A DNA stretch of 64,000 bases. Source: Ollibium composti. GTDB taxonomy: Bacteria; Pseudomonadota; Alphaproteobacteria; Rhizobiales; Rhizobiaceae. Location of the stretch: assembly GCF_004801285.1 (NCBI RefSeq), contig NZ_SSNY01000006.1, positions 186,001-250,000 of the forward strand. Reading direction: 5' to 3'. Shown here in pieces: positions 44,199 to 55,446 of the stretch (its first letter is position 1; each line of letters starts with the position of its first letter). Position numbers and translations under genes: made by a program. The notes under the pieces are model-generated. The model was not told the DNA's origin. It made no database searches and worked only from the letters and a program-made list of their open reading frames with translations.

Positions 44199-46748
44199 AT
44201 GTCGCCTTTCCGCGCCTTCCGGCTCGCCGTCCGCTTCGCGCTGCGCGAAATGCGCGGCGGCCTGTCCGGTTTCTTCGTCTTCCTCGCCTGCATCGCGCTC
44301 GGCGTGGCGGCGATCGGCGGCGTCAATTCGGTGGCGCGGTCGATTGCGGCTGGCGTCGCCGACCAGGGTCAGGTCCTTCTCGGCGGCGACATGCGCTTCG
44401 AGCTCAACCAGCGTGAGGCGACGCCGCAGGAGCGCGCCTTCCTGTCCGGGCTCGGCCAAGTCTCCGAAAGCGCCGGCATGCGCTCCATGGCGCGCCTGCC
44501 GGACGGCTCGGATCAGGCGCTGGTCGAATTGAAAGCAGTGGACGGAGCCTACCCGCTCTTTGGGGCGCTGGAAACCGAACCGGCCTTGCCGAGCGAGGCG
44601 TTGTTCGCGGAGAGGGACGGCGCTTTCGGCGCGGCCACGCAGGACCTTCTGTTGGAGCGGCTGGGGCTGAAGCTCGGCGACCGGCTGAAGCTCGGCGACG
44701 CCGAATACGAGCTGCGGGCGCGGATCGTGAGCGAACCGGACTCGTTGTCGGATGGCTTCGGCTTCGCGCCCCGGCTGATGATCTCCCTGGACGGACTGAA
44801 GGCAAGCAGCCTCGTGCAGCCGGGCAGTCTCGTCGAGCACGTCTACAAGCTCAGGCTGCCGGCGACCATGAGCGATGCCGGCATCGAGGCGACCAAGCAG
44901 AGCGCGGCGGAACAATTTCCCGAGGCGGGATGGTCGATGCGGACGCGTGCCGCCGCTGCCCCGGCGCTGTCGGCCAATATCGAGCGCTTCTCGCAGTTCC
45001 TCACGCTGGTCGGCCTGACGGCGCTGATGGTGGGCGGCGTCGGGGTGGCCAACGCAGTGCGCGCCTATCTCGACGGCAAGCGGGCCGTCATCGCTACCTT
45101 CAAGAGCCTCGGTGCTTCTGGCGGGTTCGTCTTCGCCGTTTACCTGACGCAGATCCTGCTCATAGCCGGCATGGCCATCGTTGCCGGGCTGGCACTCAGC
45201 GCGCTGATGCCGTTCGCGGCGGACCGGGCGTTGCGCTCGCTGGTGCCGTTGCCCGCCGAAGGCGGCGTCTACCCCGGCGCGCTGGCGCTGGCCGCACTGT
45301 TCGGCCTTCTGGTGACGTTGGCCTTCGCCATCCTGCCGCTCGGCCGGGCCCGGGACGTTGCGGCGGCGGCGCTGTTCCGCGAGGCGGGGTTTGAGAGCCG
45401 TGGCTTGCCCGGCTTCCGCTATCTGGCGGCCGCGGCCGCCATTGCGCTGGCCCTTGCCGCGCTCGCCGTGCTGACGGCTGACGACCGGCGGCTGGCGACG
45501 ATCTTCGTCGCCGCCGCATTCTCCTCCTTCGTTGTCCTGCGCGTCGTCGCTTTCGTGGTGCAATGGCTTGCAAGACGAGCGCCCCGCATTCGCTCCACGG
45601 TGCTGAGGCTGGCCGTCGGCAATATCCATCGGCCCGGCGCGCTGACGGCTTCGGTGGTGCTGTCGCTCGGCCTCGGGCTGACGCTGCTGGTCACGCTGGC
45701 CCAGATCGACGGCAACCTCAGGCGCGAGATTTCCGGCAGTCTTTCCGAACGCGCGCCGAATTTCTTTTTTGTCGATATCCAGGGTGCCGAGGTCGACGCG
45801 TTCTCGGCGCTGATCGCCAGGGAGGCGCCGCAAGGGGTGCTCGCCAAGGTGCCGATGCTGCGCGGGCGCATCATGGCGCTGAACGGCGTGCCGGCGGAAA
45901 AGGCGAAGGTCGCGGCGGACGGCGCCTGGGTGCTGCGCGGCGACCGCGGCCTCACCTACGATGCGCAAAAGCCGGCCAATGCGACGCTGACGCAAGGCAC
46001 ATGGTGGCCGACCGACTATGCCGGCGAGCCGCTGGTATCGTTTTCGGCCGAGGAGGGCGAGGCGCTAGGCCTTAAGCTCGGCGATACCGTCACCGTCAAT
46101 GTGCTCGGCCGCAATGTCACGGCCAGGGTCGCCAATTTCCGCCAGGTGCAGTGGGAGACGATGGGCATCAACTTCGTCATGGTGTTCTCGCCCAACACCT
46201 TCGCCGGGGCGCCGCATGCCTGGCTGGCGACGCTGGCCGACAAGGCTTCCACCACGGCGGACGATGCGCGCCTGCTCAATGCCGTCACCCGCGCCTTCCC
46301 GACGGTGACGGCGGTGCGCGTCAAGGATGCGCTGGACGTCGTCAACCGGCTGATCGGCCAGCTCGGCACGGCGATCCGCGCGGCAGCCGCCGTGGCGCTG
46401 GTGTCGTCGGTGCTGGTTCTGGCCGGCGCGCTGGCGGCCGGCAACCGGGCGCGCATCCGCGATGCGGTGGTGCTGAAGACGCTCGGCGCTACGCGGCGCA
46501 CGCTGATGGCGGCTTTCGCGCTGGAATATGCGCTGCTGGGACTGGCGACGGCGGTCTTCGCACTGGCCGCAGGCAGCGCTGCGGCATGGTTCGTCACCGC
46601 CCGCATCATGAAGCTGCCGGCGCATGTCCAGCCCGAGGTGGCGTTGGCGACGGTTGCGGCCGCGCTCCTCGTCACGGTCGGCGTCGGTCTTGCCGGGACG
46701 TGGCGCGTTTTGGGGCACAAGGCCGCGCCGGTGCTGCGCGAACTATAG
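44199..46748 (+). CDS. ABC transporter permease, YbbP / FtsX-like
   Basis: An 849-residue permease with one N-terminal helix (GLSGFFVFLACIALGVAAIGGV), a large periplasmic domain, a first FtsX block of three helices (about 265-395), additional helices and a second FtsX block at the C-terminus (from about 720). This duplicated layout matches YbbP, a mechanotransmission-type permease rather than a substrate channel. With the ATPase and TesA it probably acts on lipids or esters in the periplasm, which is an inference from the conserved locus. Confidence 0.92.
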   Translation: MSPFRAFRLAVRFALREMRGGLSGFFVFLACIALGVAAIGGVNSVARSIAAGVADQGQVLLGGDMRFELNQREATPQERAFLSGLGQVSESAGMRSMARLPDGSDQALVELKAVDGAYPLFGALETEPALPSEALFAERDGAFGAATQDLLLERLGLKLGDRLKLGDAEYELRARIVSEPDSLSDGFGFAPRLMISLDGLKASSLVQPGSLVEHVYKLRLPATMSDAGIEATKQSAAEQFPEAGWSMRTRAAAAPALSANIERFSQFLTLVGLTALMVGGVGVANAVRAYLDGKRAVIATFKSLGASGGFVFAVYLTQILLIAGMAIVAGLALSALMPFAADRALRSLVPLPAEGGVYPGALALAALFGLLVTLAFAILPLGRARDVAAAALFREAGFESRGLPGFRYLAAAAAIALALAALAVLTADDRRLATIFVAAAFSSFVVLRVVAFVVQWLARRAPRIRSTVLRLAVGNIHRPGALTASVVLSLGLGLTLLVTLAQIDGNLRREISGSLSERAPNFFFVDIQGAEVDAFSALIAREAPQGVLAKVPMLRGRIMALNGVPAEKAKVAADGAWVLRGDRGLTYDAQKPANATLTQGTWWPTDYAGEPLVSFSAEEGEALGLKLGDTVTVNVLGRNVTARVANFRQVQWETMGINFVMVFSPNTFAGAPHAWLATLADKASTTADDARLLNAVTRAFPTVTAVRVKDALDVVNRLIGQLGTAIRAAAAVALVSSVLVLAGALAAGNRARIRDAVVLKTLGATRRTLMAAFALEYALLGLATAVFALAAGSAAAWFVTARIMKLPAHVQPEVALATVAAALLVTVGVGLAGTWRVLGHKAAPVLREL

Positions 46749-46973
46749 TCCGGGAGCCGTCGCGGCCGCCGGCTTGGTTAAATTTGCGTAAGATTCGGCG
46801 CCTGAACGCCGGATTCGGCCCGTTTCTATCGTATCACGAGATATTACAATCAGTTATGGTCTTGTTCTCGACCGGAATAGTGCTCATATTTGCCCCAGGC
46901 ATGCTGGAGCTCCGCCAGCGGCGCCTGGGCCGGTGGCCCGACACCCGACGGGGCAGAAGCGATAGAGGATCCC

Positions 46974-47717
46974 ATGTCTGACTTCCGCAACTATCAAACC
47001 CGCGCCGTGCCCGCAGGCCACGCCGACGCGGCGATCGACCAGGGCCTGCGCGCCTACATGATCAAGGTCTACAACCTGATGGGTCTGGGCCTGCTGATTA
47101 CCGGCATCGCCGCCTGGGGCGCCTTCCAGCTCGCGGTCACCGGCGACGGCCAGCTCACGGCCTTCGGCCAGCTCATCTATGCCAGCGCCTTCCGCTGGGT
47201 GGTCATCCTGGCGCCGTTGGCTGCCGTCTTCTTCCTGAGTTTCCGCATCCAGAGCATGAGCGTCGCCGCCGCGCAGACGACCTTCTGGGTCTATGCCGGC
47301 CTCGTCGGCCTGTCGCTGTCGACCATCTTCCTGGTCTATACCGGCACCTCGATCACGCAGACCTTCTTCGCCACGGCCGCCGCCTTCGGCGCGCTGTCGC
47401 TCTACGGCTATACGACCAAGCGGGACCTGAGCCCGATCGGCTCGTTCCTGATCATGGGCGTGTTCGGCCTGGTCATCGCCATGCTGGTCAACATCTTCCT
47501 GCAGTCGTCGGCACTCGCCTTTGCGATCTCGGCGATCGGCGTTCTGGTCTTCGCCGGCCTGACCGCCTACGACACGCAGCGCATCAAGGAGATGTATTAC
47601 GAGGGTGACGATCAACTGGTCGCCGGTCGCAAGTCGATCATGGGCGCGCTGACGCTCTATCTCGACTTCATCAACCTGTTCATGTTCCTGCTGCAGTTCA
47701 TGGGCGACCGCCGCTAA
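46974..47717 (+). CDS. Bax inhibitor-1 / YccA family membrane protein
   Basis: A 247-residue protein with seven membrane helices. Motifs include YNLMGLGLLITGIAAWG in helix 1, LVYTGTSITQTFFATAAAFG and the C-terminal GLTAYDTQRIKEMYYEGDD with the paired Asp residues of the BI-1 pH-sensing site. Bacterial members (YccA/YbhL) interact with FtsH or leak calcium. GAGGA precedes the ATG by 5 bases and a strong terminator follows the stop. Confidence 0.94.
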   Translation: MSDFRNYQTRAVPAGHADAAIDQGLRAYMIKVYNLMGLGLLITGIAAWGAFQLAVTGDGQLTAFGQLIYASAFRWVVILAPLAAVFFLSFRIQSMSVAAAQTTFWVYAGLVGLSLSTIFLVYTGTSITQTFFATAAAFGALSLYGYTTKRDLSPIGSFLIMGVFGLVIAMLVNIFLQSSALAFAISAIGVLVFAGLTAYDTQRIKEMYYEGDDQLVAGRKSIMGALTLYLDFINLFMFLLQFMGDRR

Positions 47718-47743
47718 AGGCGACGACTGGACCATAGAGTTTT

Positions 47744-47770
47744 AAAGGGCGGCCCAACGGCCGCCCTTTT
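47744..47770 (+). terminator. Rho-independent terminator of the Bax inhibitor-1 gene
   Basis: AAGGGCGGCC-CAAC-GGCCGCCCTT is a perfect 10-bp stem followed by T residues, 28 bases after the stop. Confidence 0.9.
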
Positions 47771-47824
47771 CTTTTGCCGCGCTCTCTGCTGTCATGATGG
47801 GCATCAAGAAATATTGCACAAAAA

Positions 47825-48394
47825 ATGAGCAGAATAACGATCCGTGATGCCGCCCCTTCCGATCTCGATCGGATCGCGGAGATTTATGCCGATGCGGTCA
47901 GGCACGGAACGGCGAGCTACGAACTGGAGCCGCCGACGCGGGCGGAGATGGCCGTGCGTTTCGACAGCCTGAAGGCCGGCGGCTTTCCCTATCTGGCTGC
48001 GGTGGACGAAGCGGGCCAAGTTGTCGGCTACGCCTATGCGGGCGCCTTTCGACCTCGACCTGCCTACCGTTTCATCGTCGAGGATTCGGTCTACGTGGCG
48101 CCCGAAGCCAAGGGGCGCGGCGTCGGCCGATTGTTGATGGAGCGGCTCATCGAGTCCGTGCGGGCGCTGGGTTTCCGGCAGATTGTCGCCGTCATCGGCG
48201 ACGGCCGCGCCGACAGCGCCTCGGTGAGGCTGCACGAGCGGCTGGGTTTCTCCCATGCCGGCCGGCTGGCTGGATCCGGCTACAAGCACGGGCGCTGGCT
48301 GGATACGGCATTCATGCAGCTTGAGCTGAACGGCGGCACGTCCCTGCCGCCGGACCCGGATTCATGGCCGGAGCGGTGGTTCAATGGCGCATGA
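47825..48394 (+). CDS. GNAT acetyltransferase, phosphinothricin/methionine-sulfone acetyltransferase type
   Basis: A 189-residue GNAT enzyme. IRDAAPSDLDRIAEIYADAVRHGTASYELEPP is the Pat/MddA-type start, and the acetyl-CoA loop is APEAKGRGVGRLLMERLI. GFSHAGRLAGSGYKHGRWLDT is the substrate-side end typical of the group that N-acetylates phosphinothricin or methionine sulfoximine. It is convergent with the DUF2794 gene two bases away. Confidence 0.9.
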   Translation: MSRITIRDAAPSDLDRIAEIYADAVRHGTASYELEPPTRAEMAVRFDSLKAGGFPYLAAVDEAGQVVGYAYAGAFRPRPAYRFIVEDSVYVAPEAKGRGVGRLLMERLIESVRALGFRQIVAVIGDGRADSASVRLHERLGFSHAGRLAGSGYKHGRWLDTAFMQLELNGGTSLPPDPDSWPERWFNGA

Positions 48395-48396
48395 GG

Positions 48397-48780
48397 TTAC
48401 GCCTTCACCAGCGTCAGCTTGTTGTCCAGCACGTTGAGCACGCGCGCCAGTTCGTGGCCGCGCTTGAGGATACGGCCGCCAGCGGCGACGACGGAAAAGG
48501 CGCCCTGCCTGCGTGCCAGCCTGGGGTCCTTGACGATCTGGTAAAGCGGCACGTCGTGGGCGCGGCGGAAGACCGAGAAGACGGCGCGGTAGGCCAGATG
48601 ATCGATGGCGTAGTCGCGCCATTCGTTGGCGGCGACCATGCGGCCATAGAGCCTGAGGATCATGTCGAGTTCGCGCCTGTCGAAGGCGACCGGCTGGTTG
48701 AGGCGTTCGCGCCGCGCCTCCGCCAGCGGGATCAATATTGCGGATGCGTCCCCATCCTCCGTGCCGCCGCGATCGGTCAT
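48397..48780 (-). CDS. DUF2794 domain protein
   Basis: A 127-residue alphaproteobacterial protein with blocks FDRRELDMILRLYGRMVAANEWRDYAID and VPLYQIVKDPRLARRQGAFSVVAAGGRILKRG, which I recognise as DUF2794. No signal or membrane segment. The N-terminal 20 residues are variable. Function unknown. Confidence 0.85.
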   Translation of the reverse strand: MTDRGGTEDGDASAILIPLAEARRERLNQPVAFDRRELDMILRLYGRMVAANEWRDYAIDHLAYRAVFSVFRRAHDVPLYQIVKDPRLARRQGAFSVVAAGGRILKRGHELARVLNVLDNKLTLVKA

Positions 48781-49196
48781 GCCATGATCCTCACCGGTTT
48801 CATCGCAGGCGATTTCCTGCGCCGGCCAAAGGTCGCGCGTTCGTTGGGCAATTGCAAGGCCGGCGTCTTGCCGCCGGGCGGCGGCGCTGCAATCCGATTT
48901 GAGCGGATCCTAGCCATTCCGGCGATTCGCCGTGCGCTTGCGGTTTCCGGCCCGTCCACTCACGTTTATATATCGCATGTTGGAATTGGTGATGCCTCTG
49001 CCTTATTCCTGCCCTCTTTTATCCGCGCTGTCGCCCCAATGTCCGCCGAACTTACACCCGTTGCCTGAGACGGTTCGGTCCGGCACCGGCTCGTAAACCC
49101 CAAGCCCCCCGCCCACGGGTCTGCGTCGGATCGAACCAACCTCGGTTTTCCAGAAGGAAGATCGGGTGCGACGATCCCAAAAGAAAATCCTGAATG
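48781..49196. other. Gene-free stretch with a possible short transcript on the plus strand
   Basis: No convincing gene in 48781-49274. Around 48961-48974 the sequence turns AT-rich (GTTTATATATCG), as a promoter might. A 39-codon Leu/Pro-rich frame runs from an ATG at 48977 to a TAA at 49094-49096. A hairpin GATCG-N8-CGATC lies near 49161-49176. Together with the terminator that follows, this suggests a small RNA or leader; I cannot name it. Confidence 0.35.
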
Positions 49197-49230
49197 GCCG
49201 GCGTCAGAAGCAAGCTGACGCCGGCTTTTT
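49197..49230 (+). terminator. Rho-independent terminator without an annotated gene before it
   Basis: GCCGGCGTCAG-N7-CTGACGCCGGC is a perfect 11-bp stem followed by five T on the plus strand. The nearest plus-strand gene ends 800 bases upstream. On the minus strand no T tract follows, so it is not a terminator for DUF1223. Confidence 0.8.
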
Positions 49231-49274
49231 CGTTGAGGTGACCAGAGTGGAATGAGGCCGCTGTAGCCGAGATT

Positions 49275-50045
49275 TTACTCGGGCTTCTGGATGAAGGCGG
49301 CGCCGAGAATGGGGCCGGGCAAGCCGTCCTGCCCGACTGCCTGCAAAAGCACGGCCGAGCCGCCCTGCTTTTTGGAAATCTCGCTCACCGGCAGTTCGTA
49401 GCGTTGCGCCTTGCCGTGCCACATGCCGGCCGTCTGGATGTCGGAGACGGCGTTCCAGTAGGTCAGGTTGCGGCCGTCGTTTTCGCCCTTGCCGATGGCG
49501 ACTGTCTTCGGCGGGTCGAAATAGACGACGACGACATGGGCGTTCGCGTTGCCGGAGCCCGCGGCGGCGTCGCCGGTGTCGATCATGACACCGTCGCCCG
49601 AACGGGTGATCCTGATTCCGACCAGCATGCCCTCGCCTGCCTTGGCCATAGTGTCGAGCGCGCCGTCCACCGCGCCGCGGCTGGCGCCGTTGACGTGGGC
49701 GCGGCCATTGATGACGGCCTGCGGCGTGTAGACGGAGCGACTGTTGAAGGCGCGCATATAGTCATACTGCCGCTCGGTGTTCTCCTTGCGCGAAAGCGTG
49801 TCGCGCCAGCCGAGATAGTCCCAGTAATCGACGTGATAGGACAGCGCCACCAGATTGGGATTCGTAGCCAGCTCGGCAAAGAATTCATCGGCCGGCGGGC
49901 AGGAGTTGCAGCCCTGGCTGGTGAAAAGCTCGACGACGCCGAGTGGCTTTTCCGGCGTCTGGTCATCGGCTTTCGCCACGACCACGCCGCCGGCGACTAT
50001 GGCCAGCGCCGCAGCCACCAGCCGGGATACCTCTCGAAAAGCCAT
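49275..50045 (-). CDS. DUF1223 secreted thioredoxin-like protein
   Basis: A 256-residue protein with a signal sequence (LVAAALAIVAGGVVVAKA) and the DUF1223 blocks VVELFTSQGCNSCPPADEFFAEL, with a C-x-x-C motif, and YHVDYWDYLGWRDTLS. The fold is thioredoxin-like and periplasmic. The Met at 50045 is chosen as it starts the signal peptide; an in-frame start at 50114 would add 23 residues. Function unknown. Confidence 0.88.
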   Translation of the reverse strand: MAFREVSRLVAAALAIVAGGVVVAKADDQTPEKPLGVVELFTSQGCNSCPPADEFFAELATNPNLVALSYHVDYWDYLGWRDTLSRKENTERQYDYMRAFNSRSVYTPQAVINGRAHVNGASRGAVDGALDTMAKAGEGMLVGIRITRSGDGVMIDTGDAAAGSGNANAHVVVVYFDPPKTVAIGKGENDGRNLTYWNAVSDIQTAGMWHGKAQRYELPVSEISKKQGGSAVLLQAVGQDGLPGPILGAAFIQKPE

Positions 50046-50223
50046 GACCGTTCCAGTTCCAGCCGGCATTGCCGGCTCATCATGGCGAAAATTCTTGGCA
50101 GAAGCGACGGTCAAGCGGAAGTCACGTTGCGGTGAAATTTTTACGCACGCGTTCCCCTTTCATCCGCCGTGCGGATCGAACCCACCGTCGCCGCCGATGG
50201 GGCAGGAAAGGCGCCGGGCTGTC

Positions 50224-50517
50224 CTATCTGAGGCTCATAACCACCGGTCCGGAAACCGGATCGGTCACCCCAAGGCCGCCGCCGAGGTCTTCGAGCGTAT
50301 GGCGGAACTTGTCGAGGGTGGCGATCATGCCCGGCCGCGCCGCCGCGAGCGCCTCCATGTCGGTCCATTCGGCGATGATGCAGTAGGTCTGCTCACCTGT
50401 CTTGATGATGTTGGCATGCGTGAGGCCAGGCCAGCCGGCGATGCCCTTGTGGGCGTCGAGAAAATTCTGGTCCTGCCCGGCTTTCACGCGAAAACGCACT
50501 GCGTTGAACGCACTCAT
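50224..50517 (-). CDS. Antibiotic biosynthesis monooxygenase (ABM) domain protein
   Basis: A 97-residue ferredoxin-like ABM domain: FNAVRFRVKAGQDQNFLDAH, CIIAEWTDMEALAAARPGMIATLDKFR and a C-terminal SGPVVMSL. The family includes heme-degrading and quinol monooxygenases, but the Asn/Trp/His of IsdG enzymes is not evident. A small cytosolic dimer is likely. Stand-alone on the minus strand. Confidence 0.85.
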   Translation of the reverse strand: MSAFNAVRFRVKAGQDQNFLDAHKGIAGWPGLTHANIIKTGEQTYCIIAEWTDMEALAAARPGMIATLDKFRHTLEDLGGGLGVTDPVSGPVVMSLR

Positions 50518-50888
50518 GGCTGGCTCTCCGTCCGATCAGTTTCTATGTGCGCGCTATATTTTCCGGCGCGTGCCATGGCGAGGCCGCCGCGCTGCCGGCA
50601 ACTCGGCCTCGGTCATGACTGTCTCGGAACAGTTCGACTTGCTTGGAAATCCACGGCAGTCGATGACCTTGCGCATCATCATGCCTCCGGAATGTAAGCG
50701 AAGGCTAATGTGACATTCCTGTACGAAGACGTCAATCGCCGAACGAGGCTCCGCGCCGTCGCGCTCGACGTTTCGGCGGTCTTTCCGGCGCCTTTACAAG
50801 GCCGGTTCGGCAGGTATTCGGCGTCCTGTCATGGCCAGCCGTTTGTCACGGCTGGCCATTTTGCCCGGGTGGAGGAAGGCGCTGCCGC
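50518..50888. other. Gene-free stretch between the ABM gene and acnA
   Basis: I see no gene here. It contains a perfect inverted repeat at 50831-50859: ATGGCCAGCCGT-N5-ACGGCTGGCCAT. A short T tract follows on the plus strand only. It lies 30 bases behind the acnA stop and could still act as a processing or 3'-protecting hairpin for acnA. Confidence 0.6.
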
Positions 50889-53579
<2,691 letters not shown>

Positions 53580-53857
53580 GGGGCTACCACCTTTGGTCTG
53601 TTCTGCGGGGGAACGGACTCCGATGGCATGCAATCACGCGCAAAGGTGCGGGTACGGTCATTTCCGCTGTCCGCTCCCAAGCGTCCCAGCCGTATGTGCG
53701 GCAGGCGCTGGTCCGGCGCAATAAAGTTTGCCTTCCCCGACCGCTGGGGTTGGTATGTCGGATATAGAGAAGTTCCTGGAATAGTTCTAGACGGTGTTTG
53801 GGCAATTTTGACGCGCCGTACCGGTGCGGCGATGCAACTTTCGGCGAAGGGGACGGA

Positions 53858-54472
53858 ATGCGGCTGATTGCCGAAGGGCTGGCGGGAGAACGGGGCGGCG
53901 AGTCGGTGTTTTCCGGCATCGAGCTTGCGCTGGAGGACGGCGCGGCCTGCGTCGTCACCGGCCCGAACGGCTCCGGCAAGTCGACGCTGCTGCGCGTCAT
54001 CGCGGGGCTTTTGCCGGCGGCCGCCGGTACGGTGAGGCTGGAGGGGGGCGGTGAGGCGTTTCCCACCGTCGCCTCCGCCTCGCATTACCTCGGCCACCAG
54101 AACGCGATGAAACCGGCGCTGACCGTGGCGGAGAATCTTGGCTTCTGGCGCGATTTTTCGGCGGACGCCGAGACAAAGTCGGGGCTGGGCGTCGATCAGG
54201 CGTTGGAGGCGGTCGAACTCGGCCGCATCGGCCACCTTCCCTTCGGCTACCTCTCCACCGGCCAGCGGCGCCGCACGGCCATTGCCCGGCTTCTGGTCTG
54301 CCGCCGCCCGGTCTGGCTGCTCGACGAGCCGACTGCCGGGTTGGACAAGGCTTCCGAACGGCGCTTCGCCGGACTGATGGGCGAGCACTTGCGCGGCGGC
54401 GGCATTATCGTGGCGGCGACGCACCTGCCGCTCGGGCTGGAAGGGACGGTGGAACTGAGGATGGTCGGCTGA
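53858..54472 (+). CDS. ccmA: Heme exporter ATPase CcmA
   Basis: A 204-residue ABC ATPase of cytochrome c maturation system I. Walker A is GPNGSGKST, the signature is LSTGQRRRTAIARLL and Walker B is VWLLDEPTAGLD. With CcmB it releases holo-CcmE from CcmC. The ATG at 53858 is preceded by GAAGGGGACGGA; an in-frame upstream Met at 53798 adds sequence unlike the family. ccmB starts one base after its stop. Confidence 0.94.
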   Translation: MRLIAEGLAGERGGESVFSGIELALEDGAACVVTGPNGSGKSTLLRVIAGLLPAAAGTVRLEGGGEAFPTVASASHYLGHQNAMKPALTVAENLGFWRDFSADAETKSGLGVDQALEAVELGRIGHLPFGYLSTGQRRRTAIARLLVCRRPVWLLDEPTAGLDKASERRFAGLMGEHLRGGGIIVAATHLPLGLEGTVELRMVG

Positions 54473-54473
54473 C

Positions 54474-55139
54474 ATGTGGGCGCTCTACCTGCGCGACCTG
54501 CGTCTCGCCTTCCGCGCCGGCAGCGGAGCGCTGACCGGCGTCATCTTTTTCCTTGCCGTCATCGCCACCATCCCCTTCGGCGTCGGGCCGGACCTCAACC
54601 TGCTGGCGCGGATCGGGCCCGCCATTCTCTGGATCGGCGCGTTGCTATCCTGCCTGCTCGGCCTCGACCGGCTGTTCCAGGCCGATCGCGAGGATGGTTC
54701 GCTCGACCTGCTGGTACTGGAAGCCGACCGCCACATGCCGGCGCTGACGGTGCTGGTGAAATGCCTCGCCCACTGGACGGCGAGCGTGCTGCCGCTGGTG
54801 GTCGCCTCTCCCCTGCTCGGCCTGTTCATGAACATGCCGGCGGCCGGCATCGGCGCCACCACTCTCACCCTGCTTGCCGGTACGCCGGCCATCGCCTTCA
54901 TCGGCGCCGCCGGTGCGGCGGTGGCGGTGGCGCTGCCGCGCGGCGGCGTCCTGATCTCGGTTCTGGTGCTGCCGCTCGCCATACCTGTGTTGATCTTCGG
55001 CGTCTCGGCGAGCTACGGCGCGGTCAACGACCCCGAACCGTTCCTGCCGCCGTTCCTGATCCTGGCCGCGCTGACGCTGTTCTCGGCCGTGGTCGGGCCG
55101 GTGGCGGCGGCGGTGGCGCTCAAATACGGCACGGATTGA
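54474..55139 (+). CDS. ccmB: Heme exporter membrane protein CcmB
   Basis: A 221-residue inner-membrane protein with six helices, starting MWALYLRDLRLAFRAGSGAL. GLDRLFQADREDGSLDLL is the CcmB cytoplasmic loop. It is the permease partner of CcmA. Directly after it, the usual ccmC gene is missing; only a short remnant precedes ccmD. Confidence 0.94.
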   Translation: MWALYLRDLRLAFRAGSGALTGVIFFLAVIATIPFGVGPDLNLLARIGPAILWIGALLSCLLGLDRLFQADREDGSLDLLVLEADRHMPALTVLVKCLAHWTASVLPLVVASPLLGLFMNMPAAGIGATTLTLLAGTPAIAFIGAAGAAVAVALPRGGVLISVLVLPLAIPVLIFGVSASYGAVNDPEPFLPPFLILAALTLFSAVVGPVAAAVALKYGTD

Positions 55140-55216
55140 TCACGATCCGGTCAACGGGCCGGCCTGCGGCAGCGCGGCCGATTGCCGAGCTTTGGCCGTC
55201 TCGCTATGGAAGGCGC

Positions 55217-55282
55217 ATGAGCGATACGACGCGTACAGGGCCGGGCTGGACCGCCATCGCAGGCCGAGGCGAAACGGCATGA
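55217..55282 (+). pseudogene. 21-codon remnant at the ccmC position
   Basis: Between ccmB and ccmD, where ccmC (about 750 bp) normally lies, only 139 bases remain. They contain GGAAGG, an ATG 4 bases later at 55217, 21 codons (MSDTTRTGPGWTAIAGRGETA) and a TGA that overlaps the ccmD ATG as in intact ccmC-ccmD pairs. The start and the coupled end are kept while the six-helix core with the WxWD heme motif is gone. An internal deletion is the simplest reading; that it derives from ccmC is inferred from position. Confidence 0.55.
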
Positions 55283-55446
55283 GCGCACATGCGCTTTACG
55301 TGACAGCGGCCTATGCCGTGACGGCGATCGTGCTCGCCGGGCTGATCGGCTGGGTGTTGCTTGGCCTGAAGGCGCGCAAGCGCGAGCTTGCCGAACTGGA
55401 GACTGCCGGCATCCGGCGCCGCTCCGACAGGGCGGGCAAGCCGTGA
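55279..55446 (+). CDS. ccmD: Heme exporter protein CcmD
   Basis: A 55-residue protein with one helix (YVTAAYAVTAIVLAGLIGWVL) and a basic cytoplasmic tail KARKRELAELE, the CcmD pattern. It stabilises CcmC-CcmE contact in other bacteria. It overlaps the remnant upstream (ATGA) and ccmG downstream (GTGA). Confidence 0.88.
   Translation: MSAHALYVTAAYAVTAIVLAGLIGWVLLGLKARKRELAELETAGIRRRSDRAGKP

Noticed and set aside
43317..45995. Long open frame on the minus strand opposite tesA, ybbA and ybbP (about 890 codons)
   Set aside because: It is Arg/His/Gln-rich without family resemblance and lies opposite clearly real genes with intact motifs; a GC-rich antisense shadow.
49101..49196. SRP (4.5S) RNA in the stretch before the orphan terminator
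   Set aside because: The sequence lacks the conserved GGAAGCAGCC-type apical loop of bacterial SRP RNA.
54476..55282. Alternative frame spanning ccmB and the ccmC gap as an intact gene
   Set aside because: It is an out-of-frame, Arg-rich reading of ccmB; only its last codons coincide with the short remnant frame starting at 55217.
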